Origin: an uncultured Pelagibacteraceae bacterium
GTDB taxonomy: Bacteria; Pseudomonadota; Alphaproteobacteria; Pelagibacterales; Pelagibacteraceae
Direction of reading: 5' to 3'
DNA length: 64,000 nucleotides
Assembly: GCA_902541315.1 (NCBI GenBank)
Contig: CACBQF010000001.1
Span: 62,001 to 126,000, forward strand
This document shows positions 48,421 through 55,955 of the stretch, one piece after another (positions within the stretch are counted from its first letter, which is position 1; every line of letters begins with the position of its first letter). Made by a program: the position numbers and the translations under genes. The notes under the pieces were generated by a model, which saw nothing but the letters and a program-made list of their open reading frames with translations, was not told the origin of the DNA and did no database searches.

Positions 48421-49857
48421 CTACGCAATTTCATATTTTTTTTCAATTGACATTATAAATTCGTTTATTTCATCTAACTTTTTTAATTCTTCCTCATCAT
48501 CTCTATTGGAAGCTTGATCTCTTAAATAGTCAATTTCAGTATAAGCCATATTAACAGTTTGCCACTTTTCCTTATTTTTACTCAAAATTCTTCTGGCAAT
48601 TTCACTTTTGATATTTTTGTAAAGATCAGGTGGTAAAATTTGTGGTGCCTCTTGATAAATAATTTTTTGGCCAAACCAACTACATCTTTTATCTGTAAAC
48701 TTATCTAATAATCTCAATTTATCTTCCCAAGATGAACTATGCCAAGTTTTAAATAGTGCAGTATCTTTATTTGGAATAAATTTCTCATAAAGAGTTTCCT
48801 CTGGTAATAAATCCTCTTGAGTTTTTGTTTGTTCTTTTTCTTCAGCGGCTTCTCTATTTATAACTTGAATGTTTTTACAAAAATTTTCGTTTTCTCTAAC
48901 AAGTTTAGCTCTTTTCTGAATTGTTGCTAAATCCAAATCTGAATAAGGTTTTTGTTTAAGAGCAAATTGTTTGTCTAAAATTACTGGAGCTTTATTAGTT
49001 TTTAAAACTCTTAAAGCCTTAGGGCTATATTTTTTTAATATGTCTCGTAATTGATTTACTGGTAGGTTTAACAATGGTTCTGGATCCCTTCTTAGGTCCC
49101 AAACATATCCCCAAGATGCATAAGAAGGGTGAAAGCAATGATTGGGATGTAGCGTACCAGTAAGATACATCATATTTCGACCCTTCACATTTTCAAAAAT
49201 AGAATATATACCTTCATTTTTTAAAAATGTCTCAACGCTAGTCTTTGTTGATGTCTTTAAAAACGTGTCCCAATTTTCTTTATGTTTGTCCTTAATAATT
49301 CTTAAAACCTTCAGTGAATTCTGCGCATCAACATAGGCTGTATGGCTAGCTGAAGTGTCAAAACCCTGCATTCTAGACAAAGATTCAAGTGCAAGACTTG
49401 GATTACCTGCTTCGGTTAGTTCTGTTTTTAGGGTCTCTGAGTTTAATGTTTGAGCTGCTCTAGCTATGTGTAAACCATCATGTTCACTATTGGGCGATGA
49501 GTGAGTAGCATAAGGATACCTATTACCCTTAAAAAAATTAAAGTGGAACATTCTTCGATCAAAATTTAAATTTGACCAACCCATAAATACTGCCGGAGCA
49601 CACTTTGTGAAAAAATTTTCAACAGCACCTAAAAAATCGTAATGTGAATAATTGCCTTTAGTAAGTAAATCAATGCTAGTTGAATTAACAAGTAAGGCCT
49701 TTGCGCTAGGCACCTCTCCTTCTGGCATTCTGCCTCTGATATTTAATTTTCCAATCTCTTTAAGATTTTTATCAACAACGACAGCACCAACTTCAATTAT
49801 TGATCCCCAAATAGTGCTATTGGTCGTTTCAGTATCATAGATTACTATTTTATTCAT
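48421..49857 (-). CDS. sbcB: Exonuclease I (SbcB-like) DEDDh single-strand 3'-5' exonuclease
   Basis: 478 residues, the length of E. coli ExoI (475). The DnaQ-like domain starts YDTETT (7-12; D8, E10), the second motif is GWSNLNFDRRMFHFNFF near 98-114 (as NxNFDxRM in ExoI), and the third is SHTAYVDAQNSLKVL near 175-189 (H and D). The C-terminal ExoI/SH3-like and helical part is recognisable by WDLRRDPEPLL, and it ends in an acidic helix. Likely degrades ssDNA from 3' ends in recombination or repair. Lies 8 bases after the MGME1-like gene; the two and rmuC form one unit. Confidence 0.85.
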   Translation of the reverse strand: MNKIVIYDTETTNSTIWGSIIEVGAVVVDKNLKEIGKLNIRGRMPEGEVPSAKALLVNSTSIDLLTKGNYSHYDFLGAVENFFTKCAPAVFMGWSNLNFDRRMFHFNFFKGNRYPYATHSSPNSEHDGLHIARAAQTLNSETLKTELTEAGNPSLALESLSRMQGFDTSASHTAYVDAQNSLKVLRIIKDKHKENWDTFLKTSTKTSVETFLKNEGIYSIFENVKGRNMMYLTGTLHPNHCFHPSYASWGYVWDLRRDPEPLLNLPVNQLRDILKKYSPKALRVLKTNKAPVILDKQFALKQKPYSDLDLATIQKRAKLVRENENFCKNIQVINREAAEEKEQTKTQEDLLPEETLYEKFIPNKDTALFKTWHSSSWEDKLRLLDKFTDKRCSWFGQKIIYQEAPQILPPDLYKNIKSEIARRILSKNKEKWQTVNMAYTEIDYLRDQASNRDDEEELKKLDEINEFIMSIEKKYEIA

Positions 49858-49865
49858 TATTTACA

Positions 49866-50552
49866 TTACTCCAAATTTGTGAGTTCATTAAATTTTTTAA
49901 GTCTTCCAAGAAATAAATTTTGATAAGTAACTAATTCAGGTCCTTGAATTTTAAACTCTTGAAACAAATTATCTACTGTGCAAACAAGAATAACGCAAGC
50001 ATTGATGTTTGAATTATAAACAACATTATGGGCTAAGGAATAAGCAGCAGTTTGAAGGAACCAAGAATCTATATACTCAGCTTTTTTTGGTTTATTGGAT
50101 TGTTTGAAATCAATAATAGTTTCTTTGCCCTCATAAATACCGACGCAATCTGCTGTACCTGCATATCTTTCAGGATAATGCATTGTACATTCTACACCAT
50201 ATATTTCCTCTAACCTATTTGTTAAACCTTTATCAATTATTTCTTTTGCCATTTTTTTATATTGTTCATCATCCTCAAAGAAACTTAAATTTTCTCTTCC
50301 TAACAGAAAAGATTCTAAATATCTGTGCATCTGAGAACCTCTACTACTGGCTGCTTTTGTAATAGCTTCAGCTTCTTTATGGCCAGTTCTTTCTCGCCAA
50401 TTTGCTAAGGCTGCTTTGTCTTCCTCTGACTTTGTCGCATCAAGTATTGACGTTACACTTGGTAATTTTGCTTCTCCTAAAACATATCTTCTTATTCCAT
50501 CTTCGGTAGCTCTTGAACTTGAGGGATAGTTGTATTTTTTGTTCCAACGCAT
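49866..50552 (-). CDS. MGME1-like PD-(D/E)XK exonuclease
   Basis: 228 residues from ATG 50552; the longer frame would need a TTG inside rmuC and adds 26 residues with no family match. Signature stretches: LPSVTSILDAT (30-40), LANWRERTG, RGSQMHRYLE (71-80), YAGTADC (130-136; D135) and TIIDFKQS (145-152; D148, K150), i.e. the PD-(D/E)XK active site. The closest families are MGME1-type single-strand nucleases found in T4-like phages, and in mitochondria. It sits between rmuC (37-base gap) and the ExoI-like gene. A phage origin is likely but is inference. Confidence 0.75.
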   Translation of the reverse strand: MRWNKKYNYPSSSRATEDGIRRYVLGEAKLPSVTSILDATKSEEDKAALANWRERTGHKEAEAITKAASSRGSQMHRYLESFLLGRENLSFFEDDEQYKKMAKEIIDKGLTNRLEEIYGVECTMHYPERYAGTADCVGIYEGKETIIDFKQSNKPKKAEYIDSWFLQTAAYSLAHNVVYNSNINACVILVCTVDNLFQEFKIQGPELVTYQNLFLGRLKKFNELTNLE

Positions 50553-50589
50553 TTGATTTCTTATAGTCGGTAATATGTGAAAAAAGAAA

Positions 50590-51681
50590 TTATTTTTTAA
50601 GCTGTTTATTTCTCTCAACAAATTTCTCAACGTTCTCTGTCAGTACAGCTTTTTCAACTTGCTCGGGATCTTTAATATTTTCTAAAGTTCTAGTGATTGA
50701 TCTTGCATCAGTTCCAAACTTATCGACTACATTCATAGCCTCTTCTAGCTTTTTTCTTAAAACTATGACGTTGTCAAAATGCTTTGCAAACCTTGTACTG
50801 ATTGTTTTTAAGTGGTTATAAATTTCTGTTGCACCCTTTTGAACCTTAAGAGATTGAAATCCCATGTGTAAAGACTGTAAATAAGCTGAGAGTGTATTGG
50901 GGCCACAAATTACTATTTTATATTTTTTCATTAATTCTTGGGTTAATAATTCTTTTGTGCTTGGATCTTGATACTCAGTTAATTCTTTATAAAGACTTTC
51001 GGTTGGTGCGTAAACTATTGCAAAATCAGTTGTTTTTGGCGGGACAATGTATTTTTCCATGACACTTTTTGCTTTGGCCTTAAATGCACTTACTAATTTT
51101 GTTCTAGCATCTGCAACTGCTTTTTTATCATCTGCATCATATGCATCATTGATGGTTTTGAATTTTTCTACTGGAAAATGAGAGTCTACAGGAACCAAGA
51201 CATCTCCTTGAAGCTTGATTGCAAATTCTACGTTTTCACTAGTGTCCTCTTTCATTTTAACATTTGTCATAAATTGAGATGCTGGTAACAAATCTTTGAT
51301 TAAAGCATCCAAAGAATATTCAGCCAAAGTTCCGTACTTTTTAACCCCTGCTAAAATTTTAGTAATCCCCTCTTGGCTTTGATTTAATAATTTGACTTGC
51401 TCATTAAAGTTACCAACCTTTTCATCTACTTTGGTTAAAGCCTCAGTCATATCCTTTGTAACACCAGTTGATAAAGAATTAAATGAAGTAGACATTGAAC
51501 TAAGGGATGTATTGATTGTAGAATTAAGACTATCTTTTAACCTCACTATTTCAGCGTTTAAATTAGCTAATTCCTCAGCTTCTTTATTCTCATCTTTAGG
51601 TTTTGACCTTAAATTTAAGTATAAAATACCTAAAGTTGCACCAAGTAGTATAACTAGAATTATTAATAGAATCGTATCCAT
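50590..51681 (-). CDS. rmuC: RmuC-family membrane-anchored nuclease
   Basis: 363 residues. An N-terminal membrane helix (about 4-22), a coiled-coil stretch (about 35-115) and a C-terminal RmuC domain with GDVLVPVDSHFPVEKF near 180 and a VIVYAPTESLYKEL-like strand (FAIVYAPTESLY). The RmuC family has a PD-(D/E)XK-type core and is linked to limiting DNA inversions and rearrangements. It leads the three-gene nuclease unit. The 99 bases upstream carry its start region and a small divergent ORF. Confidence 0.88.
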   Translation of the reverse strand: MDTILLIILVILLGATLGILYLNLRSKPKDENKEAEELANLNAEIVRLKDSLNSTINTSLSSMSTSFNSLSTGVTKDMTEALTKVDEKVGNFNEQVKLLNQSQEGITKILAGVKKYGTLAEYSLDALIKDLLPASQFMTNVKMKEDTSENVEFAIKLQGDVLVPVDSHFPVEKFKTINDAYDADDKKAVADARTKLVSAFKAKAKSVMEKYIVPPKTTDFAIVYAPTESLYKELTEYQDPSTKELLTQELMKKYKIVICGPNTLSAYLQSLHMGFQSLKVQKGATEIYNHLKTISTRFAKHFDNVIVLRKKLEEAMNVVDKFGTDARSITRTLENIKDPEQVEKAVLTENVEKFVERNKQLKK

Positions 51682-51780
51682 ACTTTTAAAGATATACGTG
51701 TTTTAATGGAAATCAACTTATTACTAGATTACTATGAGATACTAAGATTGGTTATTATTTTTAAAAAATAACTAATAAAT

Positions 51781-51912
51781 ATGGATTTTTTTTTAGTTTT
51801 AAAAATATTGTTTGTTATTGGAATGATGATCGCTCTATATGCGATAATTAGAAATTTAGATATAATAAAGATTATTTTAATTTACTTTAAAGATAAATTA
51901 CTTGGAAAGTAA
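51781..51912 (+). CDS. Small hydrophobic protein, 43 residues
   Basis: An ATG frame of 43 codons (start MDFFLVLKILF) encodes one strong membrane helix (about 4-23) and a basic tail ending KDKLLGK. It lies in the 216-base gap between divergent rmuC and the end of hisG, overlapping the hisG 3' end by 15 bases. I do not recognise a family. No clear ribosome site is seen upstream (AAATAACTAATAAAT). It may be real, since the rest of this genome leaves little DNA unused. Confidence 0.4.
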   Translation: MDFFLVLKILFVIGMMIALYAIIRNLDIIKIILIYFKDKLLGK

Positions 51913-52584
51913 TTTAATTAAATTGTTTAATCGCTTTTTCTTTACATTTTTTTTTGAAGTTAAAAGACAAGCTTCAGATTTTAAAATTTCGCCATCCTTT
52001 AAGATGCGTAGATTATTTGCTTTTAAGGTCTCACCTGTAGATGTAATATCAGTAATCAATTCAGCAGATCCAGTAAAAGGATAAGCCTCAGTAGCTCCTA
52101 GACTTTCAACTAACCTAAATTGTGTAACACCTTTTGAAAACAAAAAATCTTGTGTTAAATTTGGATATTTGGTTGCAACCCGAATTCTTTTTTTTTTAAT
52201 ATCTCTAAATTCAAAGGCAATTTCCTCAAGATCAGCAATAGTCTGAACATCAATCCAAGGATCCGGAATTGCTACCACTAAATTTGCTCTTCCAAAATTA
52301 AGTTTTTTGGCAACATTTATTTTATTTTGGACATTTATTCCGCTTTCTTTTAATAAATCAAAACCAGAAAAACCAATATCCAAAGAGCTATCACTTAGTC
52401 TTTCAATAATTTCTCTAGCATGTAGAAATAAAATCTTAACATATGGTTTATTTTTAATTGATCCAATTAAATCTCTTTCGCCTCTTTCAGATATAATTCT
52501 TAATTTTTTTTTCTTAAAGATTTTTAAAACATCTGCCCTAAGTCGACCTTTGCTTGGAATACCTATGTTGATTAAATTATTCAT
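51898..52584 (-). CDS. hisG: ATP phosphoribosyltransferase, short form
   Basis: 228 residues. First step of histidine synthesis. The N-terminus IGIPSKGRL (7-15), the EDSSLDIGFSG-like segment (SDSSLDIGFSG) and the PRPP-binding stretch ELITDITSTGETLKANNL near 175-193 are diagnostic. It lacks the C-terminal regulatory domain of long HisG, so it needs HisZ, which is encoded directly upstream (1-base gap). Histidine feedback would act through the HisG-HisZ complex. Confidence 0.95.
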   Translation of the reverse strand: MNNLINIGIPSKGRLRADVLKIFKKKKLRIISERGERDLIGSIKNKPYVKILFLHAREIIERLSDSSLDIGFSGFDLLKESGINVQNKINVAKKLNFGRANLVVAIPDPWIDVQTIADLEEIAFEFRDIKKKRIRVATKYPNLTQDFLFSKGVTQFRLVESLGATEAYPFTGSAELITDITSTGETLKANNLRILKDGEILKSEACLLTSKKNVKKKRLNNLIKLLSK

Positions 52585-52585
52585 T

Positions 52586-53638
52586 TTAATAAACTAAATT
52601 TAAAGCAGCACCAACTGCTGGAGTTTGTTTTTTTGAACCAAGGTCGGAAATCAATTTGTCATATCGGCCGCCATTGCAACAATTAATAATTTTTGATTTG
52701 AACCTAATATCTATTTTAAAAACCATACCCGTGTAATACTCAAGCTGTCTGCCAAAAGCAGCTGAAAAAGTCACATTTAATTTATTAATTTTATTTTTTG
52801 AGATTGGAAAATATCTCTGATCTACTAATAAATTAATTTTATATTTCTTGAAAAAATTATTTAATACCTTGGCTGCATTATTTATTGGACATTTAATTTT
52901 CAAAAACTCCTTAATAATTTTTGAAATATTTCTTCCTTTACTAGGTCTCCTTGGATCTTTAATCTTTTTATCAAACCTAATTAAAATTTCGTTAATTGTT
53001 CTATTTGCAATAATAGTTGATTGATCATCTTTTAACATTCTAAAATATCTTTTTTTATCGATCTCAACTATTGTTGGATCAACATCTGAATTAGTCTCTA
53101 ATCTTTTAAGAAGATCATTAAAATAATCTTCTCTCCAAAAATGTCTTGAAAGTCTTAATTTCCATCTTTTAGGGATATCTAATTTAGATATAAGAAGATT
53201 GAATATTTCAACATTCCCTAATGTGATCTCACCTGATGAATAATTAAAATTTTTCAAAGATTTTAATGATGTATTTATAATTTCCTTATCATCATCTTTC
53301 TCATTGCGTGACCCTATAATTTCAAAACCAATTTGATTTCTTACAATAGAGTCCTTTTTGTTTTCTGATTTACGATATGCTTGACCATTATAAAATATCT
53401 TCTCCCTGCCCTTTAGATTATTTTCTAAATATCTAAGACAAGATACAATTGTCAGATCTGGCCTTAGACATAGTTCATTTCCTCCTTGGTCAGTAAATGA
53501 GAAAATAAATTTTCGAAAACTTTCTCCAGATCTTTGTACAATATGGTTAGCTTCAATTACTGAGGGTAATTCAATATATTTAAAACCATTTGATTTAACA
53601 GTTTTAAGTATGCTGTCAGATAAATTTTTTGATTTCAT
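52586..53638 (-). CDS. hisZ: ATP phosphoribosyltransferase regulatory subunit
   Basis: 350 residues, a histidyl-tRNA-synthetase paralogue without the anticodon-binding domain. LRPDLTIVSCLRYL near 77-90 and AFGRQLEYYTGMVFKI near 293-308 correspond to class II core motifs. With short HisG next to it, the role as regulatory subunit is strong. Overlaps the 3' end of hisS by 23 bases; hisS-hisZ-hisG is thus one transcript, the order usual for alphaproteobacteria. Confidence 0.9.
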   Translation of the reverse strand: MKSKNLSDSILKTVKSNGFKYIELPSVIEANHIVQRSGESFRKFIFSFTDQGGNELCLRPDLTIVSCLRYLENNLKGREKIFYNGQAYRKSENKKDSIVRNQIGFEIIGSRNEKDDDKEIINTSLKSLKNFNYSSGEITLGNVEIFNLLISKLDIPKRWKLRLSRHFWREDYFNDLLKRLETNSDVDPTIVEIDKKRYFRMLKDDQSTIIANRTINEILIRFDKKIKDPRRPSKGRNISKIIKEFLKIKCPINNAAKVLNNFFKKYKINLLVDQRYFPISKNKINKLNVTFSAAFGRQLEYYTGMVFKIDIRFKSKIINCCNGGRYDKLISDLGSKKQTPAVGAALNLVY

Positions 53639-55013
53639 TTACTAAATTTTCTTTTAAAAAGGTAATTTGATTATCTTCCCCCTTAACACCTAGGAGGTTC
53701 TTAAGTGTAATTTTGTTATCTTTAAATTCATTTTCTCCACAAATAACTGCAATCGGGCACCCTCTTTTATTTGCATATGTCAGTTGTTTCCCAAGATTTT
53801 TCTTACTATCTAAAAAAATTTCTGAATTAATATTATTTTTTCTCAAAATATCTAAAATTTCGTAATAATTTTTTAAATATTTTTCATCCATTACGCAAAC
53901 AATGACTGGTTTTTGATCATCTAATTGGACTTGATTTATTTGAGACATAGCAAACAAAAGTCTATCAACCCCGATGCTAACACCTGTTCCAGGTATATCG
54001 ACACCTTTAAATCTTGAAATTAACTTATTATATTGCCCGCCAGAGCATACGCTACCAATATCAATTTCTTTACCTTTACTATTTGTTGTTTTAAAATTTA
54101 GATTAGTCTCAATACAAAAACCATCATAATAAGCTAATCCTCTAACTATTGTGAAATTTGTTTTGACTAACTCAGAATAATTTCCAAAATCTAGCACCTC
54201 AAGTAAATCCTCAAGCTCTTTAATCCCTTCTTGTGTAAGAGTATTTTTAAAATCTTGTTTGAGTTTTTTTAAATCTTTAATTTTTAAAAAATTTAAAATT
54301 TTTGAAACTTGATCATCATTTAGATCAGCTCCTTTAGTTATCGCACCGCTTTTATCCTTTCTCTCTTTTTTTAGTAGATCTTCAACTCCTTTTATTCCAA
54401 AATCTGGTTTGTCTAATTTATCAATTGCTCTCATCACCTTGATCTCTTTATTTACAGGAATTTTCAGATTTTGAATTAAACCTTGAATAATCTTTCTATT
54501 ACTTACATTAATTGTAAATTGATCTTTTTTTAAACCGCATTCAATTAGAGTACTTGCAACCAGATTACATAATTCAGCATTTGCTTGTGCTGGATTTACG
54601 TTGCCTACAATATCGCAATCGGCTTGAGTAAATTCTCTGAAACGTGCATTACCAGACTTTTCATTTCTAAATACATTTTGAATGGCGTATCTTTTATAAA
54701 TTGATGGAAGTTCCTGATTATTTTGGGCAACAAATCTTGCTAAAGGACTGGAAAGATCGTATCGAAGAGTAATATTCTTTTCACCGTCATTAAAAGAAAA
54801 GACATCAGACATAGGATTACTATCATCCTCTGCAAGAAAGGATCCTATATTTTCTGCAATTTCAAATGATGGGGTTTCTAAAGGATCGAAACCATATTTA
54901 ATAAAATTATTCTCAATGACTTTTAATAGTCTTTTTTTGAGAATTAATGTTTTATTCCATCTATCTTCAAAACCTGAAGGTAATCCAGGAATTAATTTAT
55001 TTTTTTCACTCAT
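53616..55013 (-). CDS. hisS: Histidyl-tRNA synthetase
   Basis: 465 residues from ATG 55013 (MSEKNKLIPGLPSGFED). A longer frame would run through the tRNA-His gene and is rejected. Class II motifs: LRYDLSSPLARF near 94, motif 2 FRNEKSGNARFREFTQADCDIVG near 132-154 and the histidine-specific GGQYNKLISRF region. The FREFTQxDxD form is that of the alphaproteobacterial HisRS, known to pair with tRNA-His lacking the extra G at -1. It begins 4 bases after the tRNA-His CCA, so enzyme and tRNA share a transcript. Confidence 0.95.
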   Translation of the reverse strand: MSEKNKLIPGLPSGFEDRWNKTLILKKRLLKVIENNFIKYGFDPLETPSFEIAENIGSFLAEDDSNPMSDVFSFNDGEKNITLRYDLSSPLARFVAQNNQELPSIYKRYAIQNVFRNEKSGNARFREFTQADCDIVGNVNPAQANAELCNLVASTLIECGLKKDQFTINVSNRKIIQGLIQNLKIPVNKEIKVMRAIDKLDKPDFGIKGVEDLLKKERKDKSGAITKGADLNDDQVSKILNFLKIKDLKKLKQDFKNTLTQEGIKELEDLLEVLDFGNYSELVKTNFTIVRGLAYYDGFCIETNLNFKTTNSKGKEIDIGSVCSGGQYNKLISRFKGVDIPGTGVSIGVDRLLFAMSQINQVQLDDQKPVIVCVMDEKYLKNYYEILDILRKNNINSEIFLDSKKNLGKQLTYANKRGCPIAVICGENEFKDNKITLKNLLGVKGEDNQITFLKENLVNEIKKFI

Positions 55014-55017
55014 TTTT

Positions 55018-55091
55018 TGGTACCTTGAGTAGGTTACGCTCCTACGACTTCGGATCCACAAACCGACGTGATACTATTTCACCATCAAGGC
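55018..55091 (-). tRNA. hisR: tRNA-His (GTG), atypical
   Basis: Minus-strand cloverleaf of 74 nt: acceptor GCCTTGA with TCAAGGT (pair 1 is G-U), D-stem GTGA/TCAC, anticodon loop TTGTGGA (GTG), T-stem GTAGG/CCTAC, A73 and encoded CCA. No G sits opposite position 73 as a -1 base (the base before G1 is T), and G1-U72 with A73 is the alphaproteobacterial variant. The D-loop is AATAGTA (A18, G19) and the T-loop AGCGTAA (A54, G55, C56, U58), so the standard TTC and GG are both changed. It is followed at once by hisS. Confidence 0.88.
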
Positions 55092-55150
55092 ATATCCTAT
55101 TTGTTTTTATCTTATTTTTTGTGGATTTAAAATTATAATTAAATGGTAAA

Positions 55151-55170
55151 ATGCTAGCTTTAGCCAGCAT
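55151..55170 (-). terminator. Hairpin with T-rich flank after a 33-residue ORF
   Basis: On the minus strand ATGCTGGC and GCTAGCAT pair around a TAAA loop (one G-U), followed by TTTACCATTTAATT. This looks like a weak intrinsic terminator lying between the cspA side and tRNA-His. The stop codon of the small ORF is inside the hairpin. Confidence 0.45.
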
Positions 55171-55261
55171 GAATATGAGTATGCACAACTATCTCTTTTC
55201 CTTTAAGAGCTATTCTCAAAGTACTGTTGCTGATCCATTTTATTAACTCATATTTTTTCAT
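55160..55261 (-). CDS. Possible 33-residue protein
   Basis: An ATG frame of 33 codons, beginning MKKYELIKWIS and ending THIHAG, lies between the cspA terminator and the hairpin at 55151-55170. The composition is balanced, with no strong helix for the membrane. No Shine-Dalgarno is seen (CACCTT precedes the ATG). I do not recognise the family. The neat fit between two terminator-like hairpins is the main argument for a real short gene. Apart from this ORF and the two hairpins, 55093-55359 holds nothing else that I can see. Confidence 0.35.
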   Translation of the reverse strand: MKKYELIKWISNSTLRIALKGKEIVVHTHIHAG

Positions 55262-55303
55262 AAGGTGCTTTTTAAACAAAAAATTTTATTATGCAACCTT
55301 AAA

Positions 55304-55344
55304 AAGAAAAAGGACGTAATTCTGGTTTAGAGAAAACGTCCTTT
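55304..55344 (-). terminator. Intrinsic terminator of cspA
   Basis: On the minus strand AAAGGACGT (55344-55336) pairs perfectly with ACGTCCTTT (55317-55309) around an 18-base loop, followed by TTCTTTTT. It lies 16 bases after the cspA stop. Confidence 0.75.
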
Positions 55345-55359
55345 ATATAAATTCGAGGA

Positions 55360-55572
55360 TTAATCTAATTTTTTAAGATTTACTGCTGAAGGACCTTTTG
55401 GTCCATCCTCTAATGTAAATTCTATTTTATCACCTTCATTCAAAAATCGCATTCCAGCTGCTTTTACTGCTGATGCATGAACGAAAGCATCTTTTTCTTT
55501 GTCATCTCTTTCGATAAAACCATAACCTTTTTTACCATTAAACCACTTTACTTTACCTTGTATTGTACTCAT
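55360..55572 (-). CDS. cspA: Cold-shock domain protein
   Basis: 70 residues. RNP1 KGYGFIE (15-21) and RNP2-like DAFVHAS (28-34) are present in the single OB fold. It binds ssRNA/ssDNA and melts RNA structure. The gene has its own terminator 16 bases downstream. The 80 bases upstream up to tRNA-Phe are AT-rich and should carry the promoter. The symbol denotes the family; which paralogue it is cannot be said. Confidence 0.94.
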   Translation of the reverse strand: MSTIQGKVKWFNGKKGYGFIERDDKEKDAFVHASAVKAAGMRFLNEGDKIEFTLEDGPKGPSAVNLKKLD

Positions 55573-55652
55573 CTTATTTCTTAATCCTTTTGTTAATTAA
55601 TATAATTAGAAGTTAATTTGTTTTAAGGTAATTTCAAGATGAAATCTTGTGG

Positions 55653-55727
55653 TGGTGGCTGAGGAAGGATTCGCACCTCCGACACAAGCCTTTTCAGGGC
55701 TCTGCTCTACTCCTGAGCTACTCAGCC
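55653..55727 (-). tRNA. pheT: tRNA-Phe (GAA), atypical elbow
   Basis: Minus-strand cloverleaf, 75 nt: acceptor GGCTGAG/CTCAGCC, D-stem GCTC/GAGC, anticodon loop CTGAAAA (GAA), T-stem GGAGG/CCTTC, A73 and an encoded CCA. The D-loop AGGAGTA has A at position 18 and G at 19; the T-loop TGCGAAT has G at 55. So the G18-U55 pair of nearly all tRNAs becomes A18-G55, while G19-C56 is kept. It lies between infA and cspA. Confidence 0.93.
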
Positions 55728-55733
55728 TTAAAG

Positions 55734-55949
55734 TTACCCTCTAAAGATTATTCTTCCTTTAGTGAGATCATAAGGTGTCATTTCAACTGTAACATTATCA
55801 CCTTGCAAAACTCTAATTCTGTTTTTTCTTAATTTTCCAGCGGTGTGAGCTGTAACAGTATGACCATTTTCTAGTTGGACTCTAAACATTGCATTAGGCA
55901 ATAAATCTGTAACCTTACCTTTGAATTCAAGTAGATCCTGTTTTGACAA
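55734..55949 (-). CDS. infA: Translation initiation factor IF-1
   Basis: 71 residues, the standard length: [13 protein letters not shown] start, [24 protein letters not shown] core and an SRG-type end (GRIIFRG). The start is TTG, confirmed by AAGGAG nine bases upstream, which itself lies in the last codons of hisD. It blocks the A site in initiation. Follows hisD by 6 bases; murA-DUF2948-hisD-infA is a common alphaproteobacterial set. Confidence 0.95.
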   Translation of the reverse strand: MSKQDLLEFKGKVTDLLPNAMFRVQLENGHTVTAHTAGKLRKNRIRVLQGDNVTVEMTPYDLTKGRIIFRG

Positions 55950-55955
55950 ATTTAT

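Noticed and set aside
50553-50630. TTG start giving a 254-residue MGME1-like protein
   Set aside because: The extra 26 residues overlap rmuC, lack family similarity and use a TTG with no ribosome site; the ATG at 50552 fits the family start.
55014-55061. Longer hisS start upstream of ATG 55013
   Set aside because: The extra codons fall in the tRNA-His gene; MSEKNKLIPGLPSGFED is the natural N-terminus.
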